NCBI GenBank assembly: GCA_964640795.1
Contig: CAZXIN010000012.1
Coordinates: 1-64,000, forward strand
Length of the DNA stretch: 64,000 nt
Direction: 5' to 3'
DNA from: M269 sp964640795
GTDB lineage: Bacteria > Pseudomonadota > Gammaproteobacteria > Enterobacterales > Alteromonadaceae
In this document: positions 53,533 to 63,174 of the stretch, in pieces
Layout of the letters: every line of letters starts with the position of its first letter
How positions within the stretch are numbered: position 1 is the stretch's first letter
Notes under the pieces: generated by a model
Databases searched by the model: none
What the model saw: only the letters and a program-made list of their open reading frames with translations
What the model was told of the DNA's origin: nothing
Position numbers and translations under genes: made by a program

Positions 53533-54144
53533 ATGAAAGCATTTAGGGCATTCGCACAAATACTGTTCTTACTGGGATTAAGTCAAGCCCTTCTAGCACA
53601 AGAGGCTGATAAAGAGAGTTCTACCAGCCGCAAAAAGGAGAATGTCGAAACCATACAAATTGTTGGCAGAAAAACAATATCAAGGCTACGCATAGAACTC
53701 GCTGAAAATGCGTTTGAAGTCGCAGATCTATTCAATCAGTTCATTAAAGATGAGGACTTAAGGTTTACCTGCAAGAAGAAAAAGTTACCCGGTTCAATTA
53801 GAAGAACTAAAGTGTGTGAGTCAAACTTTGAAAAAAGAATAAGAGAAGAATTACGAGCTGAATCTATCGGTGCAAATGGTTCAGGAGATTTCAATGCCCT
53901 TAGCCAAGCTTCATTATTTGCTAAGGCAGGCACGAAAGAGTTAGATGAAAAACGACAAGAACAACAAGCATTGATGACAGAGTTATCTCAAACCAATCCT
54001 AAATTTCTTGAAGCCATTGTACGCTTTAATAAATCAAAAGAAGCATTACATAAAAATCATGAAAGAGTTTACGGAAAGGCTAGTAGGATCAGAAAAAATG
54101 CTGAACGTGAACGGGATGACAAATTAAACAACAAAGCTAGTTAA
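53533..54144 (+). CDS. Secreted hypothetical protein, paralogue 1
   Basis: From the ATG at 53533 (AGGA at six bases) the 203-residue product has a signal peptide ending near LLAQE. A short strand VETIQIVGRKTISRLRIEL follows, then FTCKKKKLPGSIRRTKVC with two conserved Cys, and a long charged helical tail. It belongs to a family of gammaproteobacterial secreted proteins with the CxKxxxxGSxxxxxVC pattern, of unknown function. It is 60-70 % alike by eye to the gene at 54326, so the pair arose by duplication. The family is only inferred from the motif. Confidence 0.78.
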   Translation: MKAFRAFAQILFLLGLSQALLAQEADKESSTSRKKENVETIQIVGRKTISRLRIELAENAFEVADLFNQFIKDEDLRFTCKKKKLPGSIRRTKVCESNFEKRIREELRAESIGANGSGDFNALSQASLFAKAGTKELDEKRQEQQALMTELSQTNPKFLEAIVRFNKSKEALHKNHERVYGKASRIRKNAERERDDKLNNKAS

Positions 54145-54325
54145 TAACAAAGTGGGCTAAAAGTAGTCACCAATGAATGTACTGCACCTATTTATAAATG
54201 TAGTTTATCGCTCAAAAGCGAGTGTTAACCTCTATTACATGCTGAATTCACCGCGTCACATTGACACCACCGCCGCTCATCTTTATCTTACACACCATCG
54301 CATAACTATTATTTACTGAGACGGT

Positions 54326-54934
54326 ATGAAGAAAAAGCTAATAAGCCTAGCTGCATTTATTGCGCTTATAGGCTTCAACTGTGGTGCCTACGCACAGCAA
54401 AAAGAAGATAGCGACCAACAAACAAGTGGGAAAAGAGATGATATTGAGACTATCGAAGTAATCGGTAGGAAATCATTAAATAGACTGCGGCTAGAAGTCG
54501 AAGAAAATGCACTGACACTAGCAAACGTATTCAATGCTTATATTGATGATCCTGACTTAAGATTTATTTGCGAAAAGAAACAGCTTCCTGGCTCTAGACG
54601 AACAAAAGAAGTCTGTGAATCGGGGTTTGAAAAACGAATCCGAGAACAACTACGAGGCGAATCATTAGGTGCTAGAGGAGGCGCTGATTTCAATGCTTTA
54701 AGTCAAGCTGATTTGTTTGCGCGCGCAGGGACAGGCGAAATAGATAGGAAAAGGCAGGAACAGCAATTAGCTATGACCCAACTAGCTCGGGAGAACCCAC
54801 AATTTTTGGCTGCTGTCATTCGCTTCAATAAATCAAAAGAAGCATTGCATAAAAATCACGAGAGGGTTTACGGTAGGTTGAGTAACATCAGAGATAAAGA
54901 CGCGAAAAAAGCGGCTAAAGCACTTGGTCAATAA
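54326..54934 (+). CDS. Secreted hypothetical protein, paralogue 2
   Basis: The 202-residue product has a signal peptide (about 1-24, ending AYAQQ) and IETIEVIGRKSLNRLRLEVEEN. The paired-Cys region is CEKKQLPGSRRTKEVC, followed by FEKRIREQLRGESLGARGGADFNALSQADLFARAG and a basic helical tail. It lies 182 bases after paralogue 1 with no terminator seen between, and a strong terminator follows. The two intact copies keep all shared motifs, which suggests both are functional. Confidence 0.78.
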   Translation: MKKKLISLAAFIALIGFNCGAYAQQKEDSDQQTSGKRDDIETIEVIGRKSLNRLRLEVEENALTLANVFNAYIDDPDLRFICEKKQLPGSRRTKEVCESGFEKRIREQLRGESLGARGGADFNALSQADLFARAGTGEIDRKRQEQQLAMTQLARENPQFLAAVIRFNKSKEALHKNHERVYGRLSNIRDKDAKKAAKALGQ

Positions 54935-54988
54935 CTTAGCTTATCCAGAACTTGGATTAACTTACCCATAACACATTGAGTAAAATAC

Positions 54989-55017
54989 AAAAAAGCAGCG
55001 ATATTCGCTGCTTTTTT
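54989..55017. terminator. Bidirectional terminator between paralogue 2 and lpdA
   Basis: A 13-bp stem (AAAAAAGCAGCGA/TCGCTGCTTTTTT) with a three-base loop has T-runs in both directions. It serves both converging transcripts: 55 bases after paralogue 2 and 23 bases after lpdA. Confidence 0.9.
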
Positions 55018-55039
55018 TATCATTTCTAAAATGAATAAC

Positions 55040-56461
55040 TTACTTTTTCTTAGCTTTTGGGTTTGGTAAGTCTGTAATACTGCCTTCATAGATTTCAGCA
55101 GCTAGACCAATAGACTCATTCAGCGTTGGGTGAGCATGAATGGTTAATGCAATGTCTTCTGCATCAGCTCCCATTTCAATAGCTAAGCCGATTTCACCGA
55201 GCATTTCACCCGCATTAATACCTACGATGGCACCACCAATAACTCGACCAGAATCTTTATCAAAGATTAGCTTAGTCATACCTTCTGTACGCGCTGATGC
55301 AATAGCCCTGCCTGAAGCTGCCCATGGGAATGTCGCTGCTTCATAGTTGACTTTCTGCTCTTTTGCTTCTTTCTCTGTTAAGCCTACCCAAGCCATTTCA
55401 GGGTCAGTATAAGCAACCGAAGGTATACCTCGTGGATCGAAATAATGTTTCTTACCAGCAATAACTTCTGCAGCAACATGACCTTCATGCACAGCTTTGT
55501 GAGCAAGCATAGGTTGTCCCACTAAATCACCAATCGCATAAATATTGTTCACGTTAGTGCGCATCTGCTTATCGACATCAATAAAACCGCGGTCAGTAAC
55601 GGTAACACCGGCTTTCTCAGCATCAACTAGGGAACCATTAGGGCGGCGTCCGACGGCTACTAACACTTTGTCATAACGCACGGACTCTGATGGCGCTTGT
55701 TTGCCTTCGAAAGAAACATACAAGCCATCACCTTTTGCTTCTACTGCAATTACTTTAGTTTCAAGCATAACGTTAAACTTATTCTTAACGTACTTCTGAT
55801 AAACTTTGACAATATCTTTATCAGCTGCAGGGACTAATTGATCAAGAAACTCAACAACATCAATTTGTGATCCCAGAGCTTTGTATACCGTGCCCATCTC
55901 AAGGCCAATAATACCGCCACCTAATACAAGCATTTTCTCTGGGATGTCAGCCATCTCTAGAGCACCAGTTGAATCGATAACACGTGGATCGTCATGAGGG
56001 ATAAATGGCAACGTTACAGGCTCTGACCCTGCGGCGATAATAGCATTATCAAAAGTGATCGTTGTTGTACCATCTTTACCTTCAACAGCTAAGGTATTAG
56101 ATCCAGTAAACTTACCGTACCCTTGAACATGTTTCACTTTGCGCATCTTTGACATACCAGACAAACCTTTAGTCAGCTGACTAACAACGTTGTCTTTCCA
56201 TCCGCGTACTTTGTCCAAATCAATTTTTGGTTCACCAAAACTGACACCATGTGATGCCATATCTCGTGCATCATCAATGACTTTAGCGACATGTAATAAG
56301 GCCTTTGAGGGAATACAGCCAACATTCAAGCAAACACCACCTAGTGTTTCTCGAGCATCAACGATTACTGTTTCTATTCCTAAATCAGCTGCTCGGAATG
56401 CTGCTGAATAACCACCAGGACCTGCACCTAAAACAACTAACTGAGTCTTAATTTCACTCAT
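55040..56461 (-). CDS. lpdA: Dihydrolipoyl dehydrogenase LpdA (E3)
   Basis: E3 reoxidises dihydrolipoamide with NAD+ in pyruvate and 2-oxoglutarate dehydrogenases. From the ATG at 56461 (GAGG six bases upstream) the protein has 473 residues. It carries the FAD loop GAGPGGYSAAFRAADLG, the redox disulfide GGVCLNVGCIPSK (about 43-55), the NAD loop GGGIIGLEMGTVYK, and the C-terminal catalytic HAHPTLNE. It is the last gene of pdhR-aceE-aceF-lpdA, 149 bases after aceF. Confidence 0.96.
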   Translation of the reverse strand: MSEIKTQLVVLGAGPGGYSAAFRAADLGIETVIVDARETLGGVCLNVGCIPSKALLHVAKVIDDARDMASHGVSFGEPKIDLDKVRGWKDNVVSQLTKGLSGMSKMRKVKHVQGYGKFTGSNTLAVEGKDGTTTITFDNAIIAAGSEPVTLPFIPHDDPRVIDSTGALEMADIPEKMLVLGGGIIGLEMGTVYKALGSQIDVVEFLDQLVPAADKDIVKVYQKYVKNKFNVMLETKVIAVEAKGDGLYVSFEGKQAPSESVRYDKVLVAVGRRPNGSLVDAEKAGVTVTDRGFIDVDKQMRTNVNNIYAIGDLVGQPMLAHKAVHEGHVAAEVIAGKKHYFDPRGIPSVAYTDPEMAWVGLTEKEAKEQKVNYEAATFPWAASGRAIASARTEGMTKLIFDKDSGRVIGGAIVGINAGEMLGEIGLAIEMGADAEDIALTIHAHPTLNESIGLAAEIYEGSITDLPNPKAKKK

Positions 56462-56610
56462 TACTGACCTCAAAATTTCGTGTGCCCATTATGGGCAAAA
56501 TTATCTTTTCAAAAAACGGCTAGATTCTACCTAGGCTCAAGTAAGCTTTCAAATGAAACCCCGCATATTGTTAGCGAGGTTCCGTAATGGCCTAACTTAT
56601 TTGCCACAAT

Positions 56611-58281
56611 CTATAAAAGCATCTCTCTAATGTCCGTCAATACTTTACTTAAATGCGTTGTAAAGCGGGCAGCCACTGCACCATCGATCACACGATGATC
56701 GTACGAAAGAGAGAGTGGCAACATCAACCTTGGTTCAAACTCTGTTCCGTTCCATTTAGGTTTCATATCACTTTTAGAAACACCTAAAATAGCAACATCA
56801 GGGGCATTGACGATAGGTGTAAATGCGGTTCCGCCTATACCACCCAAGCTCGATATGGTGAAACAACTCCCTTGCATATCAGCTGCCTTAAGTTTGCCAT
56901 CACGAGCTTTCTTACTGATTTCCATCAGCTCTTTAGATAACTCGTATATGCCTTTTTTATCGACGTCCTTGACTACCGGAACAACCAAACCACCTGGCGT
57001 TTCGACAGCAATACCGATGTGGAAATACTTCTTCTGTATCAGACTTTCGCCCGACTCTGATAGCGATGAGTTGAAAACAGGATAGGTTCTTAGTGCGTCA
57101 GCAACAGCCTTCATCATAAAAACAAGTGGTGTAATCTTAATACCCAGTTTTTTCTTCTCAGAGATAACATTTTGTGACTTCCTGAATGCTTCAAGTTCAG
57201 TAATATCAGCTTCATCAAACTGCGTTACATGCGGGATTGTCACCCAATTACGATGTAAGTTTGGCCCGGATATCTTCTGAATACGCGTTAGCGGTATCTC
57301 TTCCACTTCACCAAATTTAGTAAAATCTACTTTAGGCGGCGCTAGGACTTGTAACCCACCACTACCGCTTGCTACAGATGAACCTGGAGTCATTTTAGGG
57401 CGTGAAAGCTCATACTTAACATAAGACTGAACATCTTCTTTTAATATACGTGCTTTTCGGCCACTACCTTTCACTTGACTCAGGTCGACGCCAAACTCTC
57501 TCGCAAGGCGCCTGACAGCTGGCGATGCATATACATTACCGCTTCCTTTAACCTCACCCGCAGAAGGGTGATGTGGTACAGGCGCTCTCTTCACTTCAGG
57601 TACTTTTTCGACAGAGGGCGCAGGTTTAGTTTCTTCTTTCGCTACTTTTGCTGGTTGGCTTTCAGTAACAGGCGTAGCAGTTGAAGATGTTGTCTCTAAC
57701 ATCAAGACCAACGACCCTTCTGAGACTTTATCACCGACATTCACACTAATAGACTTAACAACACCACCTTCAGGCGCAGGTACATCCATAGTCGCTTTGT
57801 CTGTCTCAAGTGTGATTAAGCCTGTTTCTTTTTCAATAGTCTCGCCAACTTCCACGAGAACCTCGATAATATCGACGTTCTCGTCACCACCAATATCAGG
57901 AACATGAACTTCAATTATCGCGGATGTTACCTCAGCCTCCGATACTGGAGCCGCGTCAGCAACAGGCTGGGGAACAGGCTCTTCAGTAGTTTGGGGCTCT
58001 TCAGCTGCTGTAGGTGGTGCTTCTGCTGCCGGAGCCGAACCACCCAAAGATGACATTTTCATGATCAAACTATCTTGACTGATCTTGTCTCCGACTTTGA
58101 CCAAAATTTCCTTTATCTCACCATCAAACGGAGCTGGAATATCCATACTCGCTTTATCACTTTCAACTGTAATAAGCGAATCTTCGGCTTCCACGCTATC
58201 GCCAACACCGACACAAACTTCGATTATCTCAACTTCTTCGCCACCGACATCGGGTACCAATACATCTTGTAAATCTGACAT
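56611..58281 (-). CDS. aceF: Pyruvate dehydrogenase dihydrolipoyl acetyltransferase AceF (E2)
   Basis: E2 carries acetyl groups on lipoyl arms to CoA and forms the core of the complex. The 556-residue protein has two lipoyl domains (lipoyl Lys 43 in ESDKASMD and Lys 162 in ETDKATMD) separated by Ala/Pro/Glu-rich linkers. A peripheral-subunit-binding domain spans about 250-290 (ASPAVRRLAREFGVDL). The catalytic domain contains SYDHRVIDGAVAARF near 528-542. E. coli AceF has three lipoyl domains; two are seen here. It follows aceE by 20 bases. Confidence 0.96.
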   Translation of the reverse strand: MSDLQDVLVPDVGGEEVEIIEVCVGVGDSVEAEDSLITVESDKASMDIPAPFDGEIKEILVKVGDKISQDSLIMKMSSLGGSAPAAEAPPTAAEEPQTTEEPVPQPVADAAPVSEAEVTSAIIEVHVPDIGGDENVDIIEVLVEVGETIEKETGLITLETDKATMDVPAPEGGVVKSISVNVGDKVSEGSLVLMLETTSSTATPVTESQPAKVAKEETKPAPSVEKVPEVKRAPVPHHPSAGEVKGSGNVYASPAVRRLAREFGVDLSQVKGSGRKARILKEDVQSYVKYELSRPKMTPGSSVASGSGGLQVLAPPKVDFTKFGEVEEIPLTRIQKISGPNLHRNWVTIPHVTQFDEADITELEAFRKSQNVISEKKKLGIKITPLVFMMKAVADALRTYPVFNSSLSESGESLIQKKYFHIGIAVETPGGLVVPVVKDVDKKGIYELSKELMEISKKARDGKLKAADMQGSCFTISSLGGIGGTAFTPIVNAPDVAILGVSKSDMKPKWNGTEFEPRLMLPLSLSYDHRVIDGAVAARFTTHLSKVLTDIREMLL

Positions 58282-58301
58282 TATGTTATCTCCCTAATCG
58301 G

Positions 58302-60974
58302 CTATGCATAAAGTGGATTGATTTTAGCAGCATCGATACCAAACTCTTTGATTGCTTGGCTAACTACTTTCTTATCCACGTCTCCAGCTTTGAGTAACTC
58401 AGTTAATGCAGCTACGACGATAAACTTCGCATCGACTTCAAAATGATGACGCAAATTCGCCCGACTATCCGAACGACCAAAGCCATCTGTACCTAACACT
58501 CGGTACTGTCCAGGAATAAAAGCTCTAACTTGATCAACGTAACTCTTAATATAGTCGGTAGCAGCAATAGTAGGACCATCATTGCCATCACTTAACACAC
58601 TCGTAATATAAGGTGTCTTTGCTTTTTTCGTTGGGTTAAGCATATTGTAGCGCTCACAATCTAACCCATCTCGTCCTAGCTCATTGAACGAAGTCACACT
58701 GTAGACCTCTGAAGCGACACTGAATTTTTCTTTCAAGATTTTAGCTGCTTCTCTAACTTGCAACAAAATAGTACCTGAGCCTAGCAACTTCACTTTCTTC
58801 TTGCTGTTATTAGCACCTACTTTATCAAGTAGATATATCCCCCTAACAATGCCCTCTTCACTATCTTTAGGCATTTCAGGCTGAACGTAGTTTTCGTTCA
58901 TGACAGTCAAGTAATAGAAGACATTCTCTTGCTCTTCAAACATACGACGCATGCCATCTTGAACGATAGTTGCTACTTCATAACCATAAGTCGGGTCGTA
59001 ACTAATACAATTGGGAATTAGCCCAGCTTGCACATGACTATGACCATCTTGATGCTGTAAACCTTCACCGTTTAGTGTTGTTCTACCAGCCGTACCACCT
59101 ACAAGGAACCCTCTAGCTTGGCTGTCTCCTGCTGCCCATGCCATATCACCCACACGTTGGAAGCCAAACATCGAATAGTAAATATAAACAGGGATCATAG
59201 GCAGGTTGTTGGTCGAGTATGATGTTCCCGCGGCAACCCAAGATGCCATGGCACCCAACTCATTGATACCCTCTTGCAGTACCTGACCTTTTTTGTCTTC
59301 ACGATAGTAAGCCACTTGATCAGCATCCTGCGGAACGTACTTCTGCCCAACATTCGAATAAATACCCACTTGGCGGAATAAGCCTTCCATACCGAAGGTA
59401 CGTGCTTCATCAGGAATAATAGGTACCACTCGCGAGCCAACTTTCTTGTCTTTCAACATCACAGTCAACACTCTAACAAAAGCCATAGTTGTTGATATTT
59501 CGCGCTCTCCTGACCCTTTAGTAATCGCCTCAAATGCTTTTAAGGGAGGTGCAGGTAAATCTTCTGAACTATTGTTGAGGCGCACAGGCATATAGCCATG
59601 TAATGCATCACGACGCGCTTTTAAATACTCAAACTCAGGTGAGCCATCTTCAAACCTGAAATAAGGGAAATTAGGTAACTCTTCATCAGAAATTGGAATA
59701 TTGAAACGATCACGATAATGCTTAACCGCATCCAACTCCATTTTCTTAACATTATGAGCGATGTTCTTACCTTCACCAGCAGACCCCATCCCATAACCTT
59801 TGACCGTTTTAGCCAAGATAACTTGAGGGCGGCCTTTGGTTTTAACAGCTTTGTCGTAGGCAGCGTAAACTTTTACTGGATCATGACCACCACGATTTAA
59901 GCGCCAAATGTCTTCATCAGACATATTCGACACCATTTCTTTTAACTCAGGGTATTTTCCAAAGAAATTCTCACGAGTGAAAGCACCACCTTTAGCTTTA
60001 AAGTTTTGGTACTCTCCATCAACCGTTTCATTCATCAAATCTAATAACTTGCCTGACGTATCTCTTGCAAGCAAAGGATCCCAGTAACGCCCCCAAATAA
60101 CCTTTAATACTTCCCAACCAGCACCACGGAAAGTACCTTCCAGCTCTTGAATAATCTTACCGTTACCGCGAACAGGGCCATCTAAGCGTTGCAAGTTACA
60201 GTTAACTACAAAGGTCAGGTTATCCAATCCTTCTCTTGAAGCTAACCCAATAGCACCTAGACTTTCTGGTTCGTCAACTTCACCATCTCCCAAGAAACAC
60301 CAAACACGTTGTTCACTACAATCTTTCAAGCCGCGATCAGTCAAATACTTAAGGAATCTCGCTAAATAGATAGCTTGCATCGGGCCTAAGCCCATTGAAA
60401 CCGTCGGGAATTGCCAGAAATCAGGCATTAACTTAGGATGAGGGTATGAAGAAAGGCCATCCGCCTCAGCTTCTTGACGGAAGTTATCCAGTTGCCCTTC
60501 TGACAAACGCCCTTCAATATAAGCACGCGAATAAATACCTGGAGATACGTGACCTTGGATAAACAAGTAATCGCCACCATCTTTTTCATTAGGCGCTCTA
60601 AAGAAATGGTTAAAACCCACATCATAAAGCATTGCAGAAGAAGCAAAACTCGATATGTGTCCACCTAACTCTAAGTCTTTCTTAGAACCACGAACGACCA
60701 TCATCATCGCATTCCAACGAATGGCTGCACGAATCTTCGCTTCTATAGTTTGGTCGCCAGGCATGGTTGGCTCTTGACCTGGAGGAATGGTATTAATGTA
60801 AGCTGTCGTTGCGGTATAAGGCAAGTGAGCACCGGAGCGGCGCGCTTTCTCTATCATGCTTTCTAATAAATAGTGTGCACGTTCTGAGCCTTCTTCAGCC
60901 AATACGGCTTCTAAGGCGTCAAGCCATTCTTGAGTTTCTTGTGGATCCACATCGGGATGCATCATTTCTGACAT
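58302..60974 (-). CDS. aceE: Pyruvate dehydrogenase E1 component AceE
   Basis: E1 decarboxylates pyruvate with thiamine diphosphate and acetylates the E2 lipoyl arm. From the ATG at 60974 (MSEMMHPDVDPQETQEW, AGGA seven bases upstream) it has 890 residues, the homodimeric E1 length. The ThDP motif is seen as FLGDGEVDEPES with NLTFVVNCNLQRLDGPVRGN. Other blocks include GGHISSFASSAMLYDVGFNHFF and the C-terminal GTDGFGRSD. The longer frame to 61007 starts at TTG and is not preferred. It lies 133 bases after pdhR. Confidence 0.97.
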   Translation of the reverse strand: MSEMMHPDVDPQETQEWLDALEAVLAEEGSERAHYLLESMIEKARRSGAHLPYTATTAYINTIPPGQEPTMPGDQTIEAKIRAAIRWNAMMMVVRGSKKDLELGGHISSFASSAMLYDVGFNHFFRAPNEKDGGDYLFIQGHVSPGIYSRAYIEGRLSEGQLDNFRQEAEADGLSSYPHPKLMPDFWQFPTVSMGLGPMQAIYLARFLKYLTDRGLKDCSEQRVWCFLGDGEVDEPESLGAIGLASREGLDNLTFVVNCNLQRLDGPVRGNGKIIQELEGTFRGAGWEVLKVIWGRYWDPLLARDTSGKLLDLMNETVDGEYQNFKAKGGAFTRENFFGKYPELKEMVSNMSDEDIWRLNRGGHDPVKVYAAYDKAVKTKGRPQVILAKTVKGYGMGSAGEGKNIAHNVKKMELDAVKHYRDRFNIPISDEELPNFPYFRFEDGSPEFEYLKARRDALHGYMPVRLNNSSEDLPAPPLKAFEAITKGSGEREISTTMAFVRVLTVMLKDKKVGSRVVPIIPDEARTFGMEGLFRQVGIYSNVGQKYVPQDADQVAYYREDKKGQVLQEGINELGAMASWVAAGTSYSTNNLPMIPVYIYYSMFGFQRVGDMAWAAGDSQARGFLVGGTAGRTTLNGEGLQHQDGHSHVQAGLIPNCISYDPTYGYEVATIVQDGMRRMFEEQENVFYYLTVMNENYVQPEMPKDSEEGIVRGIYLLDKVGANNSKKKVKLLGSGTILLQVREAAKILKEKFSVASEVYSVTSFNELGRDGLDCERYNMLNPTKKAKTPYITSVLSDGNDGPTIAATDYIKSYVDQVRAFIPGQYRVLGTDGFGRSDSRANLRHHFEVDAKFIVVAALTELLKAGDVDKKVVSQAIKEFGIDAAKINPLYA

Positions 60975-61107
60975 GGTGCGTTCCTTTACTGGTTTATAGT
61001 CAATCAATGGAGATAATTAACATAGCCTATTTTATGGCCTTTGTATCATCTTCACTGAACAATAATTGCAGCGGTGTTATTCCTTAACAATTGGTACTTT
61101 GTCAGTA

Positions 61108-61881
61108 CTAGTCCGTTCTCACTTCAATTCGTCTTAATGCTCGCTGCATTCGAGCATCTTGACGATTTATATCTAGTAGTGTTTTTTCAATAAATTCTAA
61201 TAAAGCATTACTTGCCATTCTGGCAGTCACTGGATCGCTTTCAGTGATGGCTGTCATAATACTGTGGCGCAACCTATGGATTTCTATGACGGCATCTGGC
61301 TTCACTGACAAAGCCTGTAAGTTGGCTTGAATATTCTCTTTGAGAATTGGTAAAAGGCCTCGTATCACATGCAATAATACGACATTGTGAGACGCTTCGG
61401 TCATAGCTAAATAGAATTGAGTCAATGCTTCTGCTTGTCGCATAAAACCCTGAGATTCTTCAGAATTCAATTGCTGTGTTTCTTGTACAGCTTTGTAGGC
61501 AACTTTCAGCTTTTCTAATTCATCAGGTTCAGCTCTTAGTGTCGCGTAATAAGCTGACATACCTTCTAGCCCATGCCTAAATTCAAGCAAATCAAACTGT
61601 GTTTCAGGGCGTGACGCTATCATCTCTATTAATGGATCATTCACAATAGAAGAGAGCCTACGTTTTACAAAAGTACCGCCGCCCTGTTTGCGATCTAATA
61701 AATCACGAGCTTCCAACTTCTGAATTGCCTCCCTTAAAGAAGGTCTGGAAACATCAAACTGCTCTGCTAACACTCTTTCTGATGGTAACTTTTGTCCACT
61801 TAAAAAGGTGCCGTCAAGGATCATACCTTCTAACTGTTCTGCTATAACATCAGACAATTTTTTGGTTTTTACTCGACGCAT
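61108..61881 (-). CDS. pdhR: Pyruvate dehydrogenase repressor PdhR (GntR/FadR family)
   Basis: PdhR represses the pdh operon and is relieved by pyruvate. From the ATG at 61881 (AGG five bases upstream; a GTG six bases earlier also opens the frame) it has 257 residues. The GntR winged helix spans about 10-75 (KLPSERVLAEQFDVSRPSLREAIQKLE). The all-helical FCD effector domain spans about 95-225 (FRHGLEGMSAYYATLRA). It heads the operon, and a perfect operator lies ten bases before its ATG, so it probably represses itself. Confidence 0.95.
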   Translation of the reverse strand: MRRVKTKKLSDVIAEQLEGMILDGTFLSGQKLPSERVLAEQFDVSRPSLREAIQKLEARDLLDRKQGGGTFVKRRLSSIVNDPLIEMIASRPETQFDLLEFRHGLEGMSAYYATLRAEPDELEKLKVAYKAVQETQQLNSEESQGFMRQAEALTQFYLAMTEASHNVVLLHVIRGLLPILKENIQANLQALSVKPDAVIEIHRLRHSIMTAITESDPVTARMASNALLEFIEKTLLDINRQDARMQRALRRIEVRTD

Positions 61882-61890
61882 AGCCACCTA

Positions 61891-61909
61891 AAATTGGTAA
61901 GACCAATTT
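61891..61909. promoter_or_regulatory. PdhR operator
   Basis: AAATTGGTAAGACCAATTT is a perfect palindrome with 8-bp arms around AAG. It matches the PdhR consensus ATTGGTnnnACCAAT. It lies just upstream of pdhR, consistent with autorepression of the whole pdh operon. A half-site (ATTGGT at 61091-61096) lies between pdhR and aceE. Confidence 0.88.
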
Positions 61910-62132
61910 ACCAAAAGATTAATTGGACCGAATACTAAGGCATAGCCTTGAGTAAAACAAGGCAAAACAATCACTTTAGTTAAACATAAACAGTGAGCTA
62001 TGTGAGATATTCGGCATGAGTTATTGTCAATTTGCCTGAATTGAAGTTCCTATAAAAGCATCAAGTACGCTTTATATGAGTGATATCGTATTCAAACTGA
62101 ATTCACCAACACATTGCACTGATTAACACACG

Positions 62133-62942
62133 CTAGTGTCTAGGCCGATAACGACTATATACTTTAGCTTTATCGATATTGAGAGATAGCATAACAATAC
62201 GCTTAGCTAACTCTCTATGTTCATTCGCAAATTTATCACTAAATACAACATAAGCAGGATTAGATAAGTAAGCGGGATGTAGAGCTTCTAATTTTTTGAG
62301 CCCCACAGCCTCTACTCTAGGTTCTATGAGGTAGGTGCCGTCCATTGCGCACACTTGAATAATGGCATCTAGGCGACCTTTCTCAAGCATCCGATACTTT
62401 TCTGTTGGATTAAAAAGCTCTACCCATTGTGGTTTTATTTTATTATTGTGTTGTTTTGAGAAGCCAGCTTGAATACCCACAATAAATTCTCCTTGGCCTT
62501 CCATACCTCTTCGTGTTCTCTCGAATTGCGGGCCAGCGATACTAAAAAAGCAAACATCCGCTGTTGATAGAATAGTGTCGGCTAAATCAAAGCCCAACTT
62601 TAAAGGGTAGGCAACATTGTCGCGCTTAGGATCATAGCCTCCAATCATCATGTCAACGACACCACTTTCTAAATCAGCGTTACAACGCTTCCAAGGGCGC
62701 TGCACATACCTAAGTGTCGCATCTGGCAATGTGGCGTTATTAAATACCTGCAGCATCATGTCATGATTAATACCAGTCAGCTCACCATCTTCAGTCATAA
62801 AAAATGGGTACACATTATGTTGGGGAGCACAAAATCTAACGAGCGTGTGAGTGTTTTCGTTGTGAGCGGCGAATAAATGGAATACTGGCTGCAAGGCAAC
62901 AACCAGCCAAAACACTATAAGCCGCTTAAATAACATCATCAA
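62133..62942 (-). CDS. Periplasmic solute-binding protein (amino-acid type family 3)
   Basis: The 269-residue protein has a signal peptide (about 1-25, cleavage near LFAAH). Its mature domain resembles family 3 extracellular solute-binding proteins (VRFCAPQHNVYPFFMTEDGELTGINHDMM, YVQRPWKRCNADLESGVVDMMIGGY). Paired Cys at RFCAP and KRCNAD may form a disulfide. No permease or ATPase neighbour is present, so it may be a sensor partner or an orphan receptor. It lies between pdhR and ampE on the same strand, with gaps over 200 bases. Confidence 0.82.
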   Translation of the reverse strand: MMMLFKRLIVFWLVVALQPVFHLFAAHNENTHTLVRFCAPQHNVYPFFMTEDGELTGINHDMMLQVFNNATLPDATLRYVQRPWKRCNADLESGVVDMMIGGYDPKRDNVAYPLKLGFDLADTILSTADVCFFSIAGPQFERTRRGMEGQGEFIVGIQAGFSKQHNNKIKPQWVELFNPTEKYRMLEKGRLDAIIQVCAMDGTYLIEPRVEAVGLKKLEALHPAYLSNPAYVVFSDKFANEHRELAKRIVMLSLNIDKAKVYSRYRPRH

Positions 62943-63174
62943 AATTCACTCACCGATTTAACTGCATTCGCTTCAGAGAATGACTTAGATTGTGCACTTA
63001 TATTTGCCTAATACCAACGATTGTTAAGCTAGACTTCAGTTTAATATTAGAAAAACCTAATTGATGATTAATTAATTACTCAAACACCCCTTAAGCTGAG
63101 TAAATACATTCTCAGGCGTAATGTACCTCAGGCCTATCAGACTATTACAAACTCAATCTGCTAACTGTACTCTC

